64,000 nt of DNA from Pycnopodia helianthoides (taxonomy: Eukaryota; Echinodermata; Asteroidea; Forcipulatida; Asteriidae): NCBI GenBank assembly GCA_032158295.1, contig CM063245.1, forward strand, positions 1,674,001 to 1,738,000, in the 5' to 3' direction. This document shows, piece after piece, positions 56,978-64,000 of the stretch. Both the position numbers and the translations under genes were made by a program. Numbering within the stretch: the stretch's first letter is position 1; each line of letters begins with the position of its first letter. The notes beneath the pieces were generated by a model, which saw only the letters and a list, made by a program, of their open reading frames with translations, searched no databases and had not been told where the DNA came from.

Positions 56978-58915
56978 AACAAGCACTTGATTGGAGGCTG
57001 GATAGAGCAAGTAGATGGAATGACAAATACAAATAACTGATCATGAAATTGAACAACTGTTGCTGTTCAAGCTGATATGGTTTTGTAAAGTCTTAATAGC
57101 CTACTTGTTATTCAAGTAACTAGTTTTTTTTATGTAGCAACGTTTGAGATTGAAATCGTCAGAAACGGAAACGCCTAAATGAATTAACCGCATTCCATAA
57201 TTATATAGTGCCAGACAAAATATACTGGGGTTATAGATTATTTTGTTTACGTATACTTTAAGTTGGGAAGGAAGTGCATTCTGCTCTCCCAGCCAGACTC
57301 CTAGTGGATGATACCCATGCCTACATCCTTACGGACTGTGAAGGGGGTAACCCTGTTTCAGCCCCCAGGAGTAGGTGGCAACATGCCCCTGGTGACAGTT
57401 GATTTGGGTTGCTAGCCCAAAATCAGTTAAGTGTAGCCCTCACCTTGAAGTGGCCGTTCGGCCTTGTGAGTTAGGCGATATTTCGTTAAAATTGATCCAT
57501 GTTGTTGCGAATGAATTGCTTCGAACCTTGAGATTTATGGATAACTATATGGAAGCTTTAAGACGCCTTCAGTATTGAAGGTACTTTTTTCACTAGAAAA
57601 CAAGTAGAGTAAAGAGAACATGTCAAACGTTCTATTCCACGCACATTTGATGAGATTGTGTTTGCCTGGTCAAGGATATTGCACTCAATGCTGGCTGTAC
57701 ACCAATAGTTACACAACTCGTAAAAAAAAGCAAATAAAGCCTGTCAAACGTTAGGAAAAATTAACTTTGTCAGTAGCAGAAGGCAGATCACTACTTGATC
57801 TTGAACTTGAAAGATTTCGGGTGCTGATGACTTCTGCCTCGCAGATGGGAAAGTGTTTAAGGGAAAAACTGCAGGACAGAACGGGGAGGGAGCGAGCGAA
57901 CGCCGAGGCGGTGACACAAAATGATGGATGACGGTCCGGGGCTAGTGGAGAGGCACTCAGCAGGAGACGGTATACCGTCGTGTCGCAGCCTCCTCCTAAG
58001 GGTTAGGGAATGTTACCATACCAGGACAGAAGAGAGGGTAACTAGGACTCCCGAGAAAGAAAACAGAAAAACCCAGACGAAACTCAGCCCTGCTTCGGCG
58101 GAAAAGGGTTTCAATGAGCTCTGATGGATGACTGAGACCAATAATAGTGCGGTTTGCATGCATTGTGGACAGGAGCAAGAAGCCAGCCCTCGGTGGAGTT
58201 CAACCCCTCCAAAAAAAAGAAAAAAGAAGAAAATCTGGAAGTCGGAGGGAAGGGAACCTGGTCTGTTTTTTAGATTAGCGTCTAGTCGTTCATTCTGAGC
58301 AGCACCGAGGGTGCCGTGACCCTAAAGAAAGCACCGGTGAAACGAATACAAATTACGGGGTAACTTTAGCCCCGCATGTGAAGCTATACGAAACAGGCGG
58401 TCTCCAAAGACCGCGGGACTGTCATCTAGTGAGAAATGTTCACAAATCAGAGTGATTTTGATTGATGTCCTGTGATGGAGCGGCCAGGCCAGGACAACTG
58501 ACAGCTTAGCATCGGCCAAGTATCCTTTATTGGTCTCTGGGTAGTCGCCACGGTGGATCATGCAGGGGGGAAGGAGGGAGGGGGGGGGGGCTATTGAAAT
58601 TACGGCGTGACTCACACCGAATACACGATACTTGTATTGCTAGTGATGAGAAAAACATCCGCTGGGTTAAGCACCGAGAAATTAATCTTACAAATGTAGC
58701 TTCGGATTGCTGATCCCCAAAGTCCTTAAAAATCGATCTTGACTACTTTGTTTGATGGTGTTTTTTTTTTTCATAGGATACATCATCCCAAGTCACAACA
58801 TTTTTGTGGCGTTGAATTCGGGAACCAAAGTTCCAGGAGGTCGTGAGAACTCGTACACCACCGGATCCTCCGTACACACTTGAGATAATCTTGGAGCGAC
58901 GAAGAAACGCCTTCT
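56978..58915. other. Intergenic with a GC-richer unidentified block
   Basis: The 57270-57490 block (TCTGCTCTCCCAGCCAGACT, GTGGCAACATGCCCCTGGTG, GTGGCCGTTCGGCCTTGTGA) is richer in GC and short hairpins than its surroundings and resembles a dispersed repeat or structured RNA, but has no recognisable B box. 57840-58640 is also GC-richer and has an ATG frame of 67 codons (57921-58124), not convincing. Poly-G at 58580-58590. Confidence 0.35.
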
Positions 58916-59112
58916 GGGCCCAATTTCATAGAGCTGCTTAATTAAGCAGAAACTGTTTGCTTAGCAATTTTCTGCTAAGCAGAAATGAGCAGGATACCAG
59001 CCCAAAATTGTACATGCGACATGGTATTTTGGCTGGTAACCTTATTCTGGTAAGCATAATTTGTTGTGCTTGGCTACTTTGTGTGCTTAAGCAGCTCTAT
59101 GAAATTGGGCCC
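58916..59112. mobile_element. Family C element, copy C12
   Basis: GGGCCCAATTTCATAGAGCT … GCAGCTCTATGAAATTGGGC, 197 bp, full-length. Confidence 0.92.
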
Positions 59113-59308
59113 AGGTGTCGAGGGAGCCTAGAGCAAGAGAGGGAGGAATGCGTCAAGTTTCATCCTCATCTTCTTGATTTGAGTGTACAATGGGAAACGT
59201 TTAAGAAGAAAAAAAACTGAGACACGATCCCCAGAAGTCACATTCACTCCATTTTTCAACTGACATTCCAAGAATAAATCACAAACATTAAAATAGGATG
59301 TGGAAATG

Positions 59309-59991
59309 TACGGAGCTCTGGAAGTGCCATTCCAACTTGTTGAGATGCTGAGGAAATTTACTGCAGGATGGTGACATCATAAAGGTAAGATGACGACATG
59401 CCGAGATGATTTATCTCGGGATGACGACATCTTGAAAGTAAAATGTTGTCTTCCCAAGATACTGTTTATCTTGGAATCTTGACATTTTCAGGATATTAAT
59501 CATCTCATTATTATTATATCTTTCTGGTAATGAAACCAATGGACCCTCAAAAGCGACTAGCACTGTGACCCGTAGGCCTGAAGGTACCTGTGTGGAGAAG
59601 AGGATGAAGAAATGTCAGTTTTAGATGTGGGAGGAAAACCCGAGTAGTAAAAACCCACACAATCAGGTAGGGACTGAAAACCCAATCCACATACAAGGCT
59701 CTGGTCCGGAATTTCGAACCGGTGCCAACAGAGGTGAAAGGCAGGGAAAGAAACCACTGAGCCAACCTGACTGCCCTCTTGATAATATTATCTAGGGAAG
59801 TCGACATCTTACTTTCAGGATGTCACATAAATGAAATATATATCGGGAAGAGGTCTTCTTACTTTAGGATGACGTCATGCCGAGATAAATCACTCCAGGA
59901 TGTCGTCATCTTTAACGTTTATGACGTCATCATCCGGCAGTAAATGATCTCAGGATCTCAACATGTCGGGTGGCTCTTTCAGAGCTCCGTA
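59309..59991. mobile_element. Fold-back element with TACGGAGCTCTG ends and repeated GACGTCATC motifs, split by SINE S3
   Basis: Inverted ends TACGGAGCTCTGGAAGTGCC and GTGGCTCTTTCAGAGCTCCG then TA. GAAATG flanks both ends, a likely target duplication. The interior is built of GATGACGTCATG, GATGACGACATC, CCAGGATGTCGTCATC and GAGATAAATC/GATTTATCTC motifs in both orientations, so the two halves can fold. SINE S3 interrupts the middle. Confidence 0.8.
59517..59778 (-). mobile_element. tRNA-derived SINE, copy S3, nested in the fold-back element
   Basis: Minus-strand head GGGCAGTCAGGTTGGCTCAG, TGGTT (A box about 59752-59765) and CCGGTTCGAAATTCC (B box about 59708-59722). Body: AGAGCCTTGTATGTGGATTG, GGTTTTCAGTCCC. 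Tail: GGTCCATTGGTTTCATTACC, AGAAAGATA. About 260 bp. Confidence 0.82.
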
Positions 59992-60464
59992 GAAATGTGA
60001 CAGAGCGGTTCAACATGAACATAGTAAGCCAAGGCCTCGCGACAAAGCGAACGGAAATTTGAAATACTGGCCATAAGGCCGCACTGGAATGAATTAAGAC
60101 ACAGCACCAACATTAACGGTGTGAGGTCAAACTTTTGGCCAGTTTGACCCCAAAACTGGAATTGAGGACAATCCTCCTTGAAGCTTCACGACTGATGATT
60201 TGTACAAACCTGACGCCGTAGCTGACGACATTTTGGAATTTTCACACTTGTACCTTCCCTGACCTTTCTAATAGGCCTACATTCCTTTTAATGTTCCTAA
60301 ACTAAAAACTATTATTTTTAGAACTGCAGGTTTACAAGAAGCCACACTTGACCCATTCTTGGAACTTTAACAGCATCGCATCATTTCTTATTTCAGGACG
60401 TGCCACGACACTTTGAAGTTCCCCAGCTCGTTCGGGCTCTGCTTTCGACTGTGCATCTAGAACC
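59992..60464. other. Intergenic, nothing identified
   Basis: No gene or recognised repeat. Confidence 0.45.
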
Positions 60465-60735
60465 TTAAAGGCGTGGTTCACTGCGCTGGTTTTGGAGATC
60501 AGCCAATTTCACAGTCTCAACTAGTCTGCGAAAACGACATTGAAACTGGTATCCATATAAAAAAAAACGTAGAAATGTCCTACGGTTTGTTTTGCCTCTT
60601 AAAGAATGGACAACATTGGCAAATTGTCAAAGACTATAGTATCCGCACGTGTTCGACCCAACATACATGAAATGGCAAACCTGTGAAGATTGAGGCTCGA
60701 TCAGTCATTAGAGTCACGAGAAACTAGTGAACCCT
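60465..60735 (-). mobile_element. Diverged TTAA-group element, A/B-like
   Basis: CTTAAAGGCGTGG at the left and CTCTTAAAGAATGGACAACA, TTGGCAAATTGTCAAAGACT in the middle. Then AACATACATGAAATGGCAAA, CCTGTGAAGATTGAGGCTCG, ATCAGTCATT and GTCACGAGAAACTAGTGAA. The last phrases combine family B (CAAAGAC) and family A (GATCG, GTCACGAGAAAATAGTGAA) motifs. Confidence 0.6.
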
Positions 60736-60836
60736 CATATTGATTCTAGAAGAGTACATTCCTTTAGCCGAATTGTTTTTAAGGAATAAGTGCATATAAA
60801 CGTCACTGAAATATTGGTGTCAATTCCTTTGAACAG

Positions 60837-61160
60837 GAACAACAGCAGCAGCAACCACAACAGCAGCAGTCACATCAACAGCAGCAGCAACACCGGCAGC
60901 AACATCAACAATATCAACAACAACAACAGCAATGACAACAACAATGACAACAAACAACGACAACAACGACAACAACAACATTAACAACAGTAGCAACAGC
61001 AACAGCAACGACAACAACCAACAGCAACGGCAACAACAGCAACAACACAACAACAACAACAAAACAACAACAACACCACCAACAACAACAACAGCACCAA
61101 CAACAACAACAGCAGCAAAAACAAAACAAAACAACAACACAATAACAACAACAACAGAAT

Positions 61161-61191
<31 letters not shown>

Positions 61192-61202
61192 CCAACAAAA
61201 AC
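60837..61202 (+). repeat. (CAA/CAG)n triplet array, about 365 bp
   Basis: Nearly uninterrupted AAC, CAG, CAA and GAC triplets. It is longer than the other microsatellites in the window by a factor of two or more. Long open frames on both strands are artefacts of the repeat. Confidence 0.95.
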
Positions 61203-62018
61203 AAGAAACAGCTCTTTATAGCTTACAAAGCAAAATCTGGTTTTTAACAACCTCAAGATGACAGCATTTGCAATATATTTAATTCAATGAACTGATATCC
61301 AGTTCCATTTCAACACTAACAAACCGTTACCCCCCCCCCCCCCCCCCCCCCACCACCAAGATACTTTCAAAGTATACCACCACGTCTTTAATGCAGGGCC
61401 AAATAATGTCAAGTGGTGGACTCTGGTCTAGCCTGACCCAGTTTGATCCCAACTTAGCTTTTTTTTTTTTAAGTCAGAACACAGAACCGACACTTAATAC
61501 TGATTACGGCAATAAAAACCCGGTTCTCGGTGAATCTGGGCATAATGACGTGTGTGCTAAGGGGGGTAGTCTACCAGTAAAGTGCCTACAAATTGCGGCT
61601 TTTCAACTCAAGGGGTGTTTGAACATGAACGGGCTGATATGCAATCCCCTTGAGTCTCTTGCCATTTTGTATCCGGTGCAAAATCCCATTAGGCGGCCAT
61701 TATTCAAACGTAAGTTTTTGCAAGTGGTTTGATGATTATTTTTTGTCAGAGGGGGGGGGGGTAGAGTGTGGAGATAGTCAACTTGCTACTGCGGATACAA
61801 GCAATCAAATAAATGAGGGAGTCTACGCTTAGCTGCAAAGTACTAAGGTGACTTATCCCTATGCGTGGGCGTATCAAAGAGGCCGACAATGCATGCCACA
61901 CCCCCTTTCTCTTTGATGTAACGAAACACACATTTTGAACACTTCCTTTTCAGCTTTTAAAACAAAATAATGTGTTTGGGATTGAAGGGAAAAGTGGTTG
62001 AGACATCCAGTTTCTGCA
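61203..62018. other. Intergenic with a poly-C tract
   Basis: C22 run at about 61330-61351 and G-run at 61751-61761. No gene recognised. Confidence 0.5.
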
Positions 62019-62440
62019 GAGTGTAACGTGTATTAAGCTTTATTTTCAAGTAGGCATCAGGGTTACTCGTTCCATGGGTAGATGGGGGGGGGGGTGCCCA
62101 CCCGTCGAAACCAAAAGGGATTCATGTGTTTTGACAGCGCGATGACTTCGCCTTCGTGTACAAAACCAACAGGGTTGTCGCTAAATAAAACTAAGTCCAA
62201 ACACTGGCAAACAAAGAGTGTATACGTATTAAGCTTTTTTTTCAAGTAGGCATAAGGGTTACTCGTTCCATGGGTAGATGGGGGGGGGGGGGGTGTCCAC
62301 CCGTCGAAACCGAGGACTTTTAACAAAAAGGCTTTCATGTGTTTTGACAGCGCGAGGACGTACTCGCTTCGCCTTCGTGTACAAAACCAACGGGGATGTC
62401 CCTAAATAAAACTAAGTCCAAACACTGGCAAACAAGAGAA
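62019..62440. repeat. Tandem duplication of an approximately 200-bp unit
   Basis: Unit 1 at 62019-62215 and unit 2 at 62216-62440 share TTCAAGTAGGCAT, GGGTTACTCGTTCCATGGGT, poly-G, CCACCCGTCGAAACC, GTGTTTTGACAGCGCGA, CTTCGCCTTCGTGTACAAAA and AAATAAAACTAAGTCCAAAC. Unit 2 carries two short insertions. The G-run lengths differ. Confidence 0.9.
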
Positions 62441-64000
62441 ATCCTCGATGTACGAAGTCGACTAATGCTTGAGGTGGGGTCGGGGTGGGGGTGGATATGA
62501 CACCCGTTCCATGGATGGTTGTGGACCGATATTTTGTGTCATTCACTTCGGGTCCTCAATATTGAGGAAGGAACTGGAAGTCCGAGAAGGGGTCAAAGAC
62601 AACGACAAAAAACAACACCGAAACAGACAATCACTTGAAACACACATGCAGTAGTGTATGGCTCAACATATCATTTAGCGAAGTCGACTCAGTGGATCAG
62701 AATGATTCGTGATTTTAGTGCAATACTCTTGGTAGGTGTACAAGTTTGCAATGAACAATCACGTGCCCAATTAGCCTTTCCCATGAATATGCTAAATACA
62801 TTCACGCATGCGTACAGACACTTTTGGTTGGCAGACGCCACCGACCATACAAAAGGTGTGATGTTTTTTGCCAACCAGTAGGGGTCTAGTGTTAGTGCGC
62901 ACGCGCGATATGCAATTTACATATTTCATGAATAAGGCTAATTCATGACTGCAAATACATAAAGACATGCATACACTGACAGTGACAGTAGTGAACTGCG
63001 GCTCACTAACTTGCCCAACTTGACGAACTAATCAAGAAGAAGATGAGAAACACAAACTCAGAATCTGGCAACATTTTCCTGTACATTTCCAGAATGGATA
63101 CAGTGTTGTTAAGAAGCCAGACCTCACTGGGTGCAAAGGTAACAGAATCAAATGCAACTTGAGCTGGGAATCAATACGAGAGGATCAGAATCCGATGGTC
63201 GTCCAAACACAGGCACACTGGTGGGTCAACAATCACTCACGGTACCCCCTCATGACCTCCCTTGACCCCCCTCCCTTAAAGGGAAGGTACGGCACTGGAC
63301 CTATGACGGAGACCATCCTATAGATCATGTATAAAATAATAACAGCTCTTAAATAGCGCAACCAAAGAAAATATTATTAGAGAAAAAGTACCCACAGCTA
63401 TAAGTAGAAAAACTCAGAGCAGCGAGGACTTTTTGTACACGAAACTGGTTTGAATTCTCAGTCTCTGAAGGCCATATAGACAGAATGCCACAAAGAGATA
63501 GACATTCAATAGAAAGCCTAAAGTAAAGAGTGATTCTTGCAAACTGCAGGAAAGTTTCTACGCATTTCCTAAATCGTTTAACTTGGAAAATTGTGTTGCA
63601 TCAACGTTGAGTCCAAACCATCCTCAAACAATCCATACCGAAAGAGCTTGATAAACTCTCTCACATGAAAACTTTGCTCGTATGTATATTTTAAAGGATT
63701 TAAAAGTCCCCTACGTCACTTAGTCAGGGGCCAAGTCTCCCCTTCCAAGAAGATGAAAGCTGCCTACTATTGAAGTGTTACATCAGCGAACAGCTGTTAT
63801 CTACTCTGCATACTGCAGTAAGAAGTAGGCCCTCGGTCTCCAGGAAGACGCCGTTTTAAACCAAGTGTTTTTTTTTAATGCACGACATAGCATTCACAAA
63901 CTCCCAACGTCACCAAAAGAAGTTGGCACACGCTCCTGAGAATGAAGCCCTTCGAAAACACACCAGTATTTAAACAGAAGATTTGCAGACTCTACCAAAT
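62441..64000. other. Intergenic to window edge
   Basis: TTAAAGGGAAGGTACGG at 63276 looks like one end of a family D-type TTAA element, but no partner end was found. Otherwise no gene or repeat recognised. Confidence 0.4.

Noticed and set aside
57921..58124. 67-codon ATG frame in GC-richer DNA
   Set aside because: Reasonable start context but no promoter, domain or splice signals; too little to call a gene.
60790..61256. Asn/Ser- and Cys/Val-rich frames over the CAA/CAG array
   Set aside because: Same triplet artefact on both strands; no flanking coding sequence.

Overview
This is a eukaryotic (metazoan) window with one clear protein-coding gene in a repeat-rich gene desert. The gene is a SoxE transcription factor (the Sox8/9/10 class): an N-terminal SoxE dimerisation region, an HMG box split by an intron, a K2-like activation segment and a P/Q/S/Y-rich C-terminus. 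The dense short terminal-inverted-repeat elements, with TTAAAGG ends or GGGCCCAATTTCAT ends, look like those of echinoderm genomes, most probably a sea star. That assignment is inferred from memory of repeat style, not from a search.

Layout. 1-9.2 kb: left flank holding a LINE remnant at the edge, TTAA elements, a palindromic 21-bp satellite, a 160-bp inverted-repeat element, and a 97-codon ORF with a TATA box and an excellent start context (5.36-5.71 kb). 9.2-9.5 kb: SoxE promoter with two CCAAT boxes, a GC box and a TATA-like box. 9.58-9.95 kb: exon 1. 9.95-12.24 kb: intron. 12.24-13.27 kb: exon 2. 13.3-16.4 kb: presumed 3'UTR with a 50-bp tandem array. 16.4-64 kb: about 48 kb with no gene I can support, made of nested mobile elements, satellites, microsatellites and poly-G/C tracts.

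Mobile elements. Family A (10 copies, about 390 bp) and family B (8 clear copies plus fragments) share TTAA ends and an internal core, as expected of non-autonomous piggyBac-like elements. Family C (12 copies, about 190 bp) has long inverted ends and is often the target of A. Other elements are a tRNA-derived SINE (3 copies, minus strand), a GGGTCAG-rich family H, a fold-back family with TACGGAGCTC ends, and several single-copy inverted-repeat elements. No transposase or full-length reverse transcriptase was seen. Two short C-terminal remnants of LINE reverse transcriptase are present.

Most unusual observations. (1) Family B carries a palindrome at a fixed position whose sequence differs completely between copies while staying palindromic. 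(2) SoxE needs a one-base correction in exon 1, and perhaps another near its 3' end, to read as a normal SoxE protein, which suggests assembly indels or a damaged allele. (3) The nested insertions (A in C, A in H, three C copies in a SINE, a SINE in a fold-back element) give a relative order of transposon activity. (4) Hybrids between families A and B exist.
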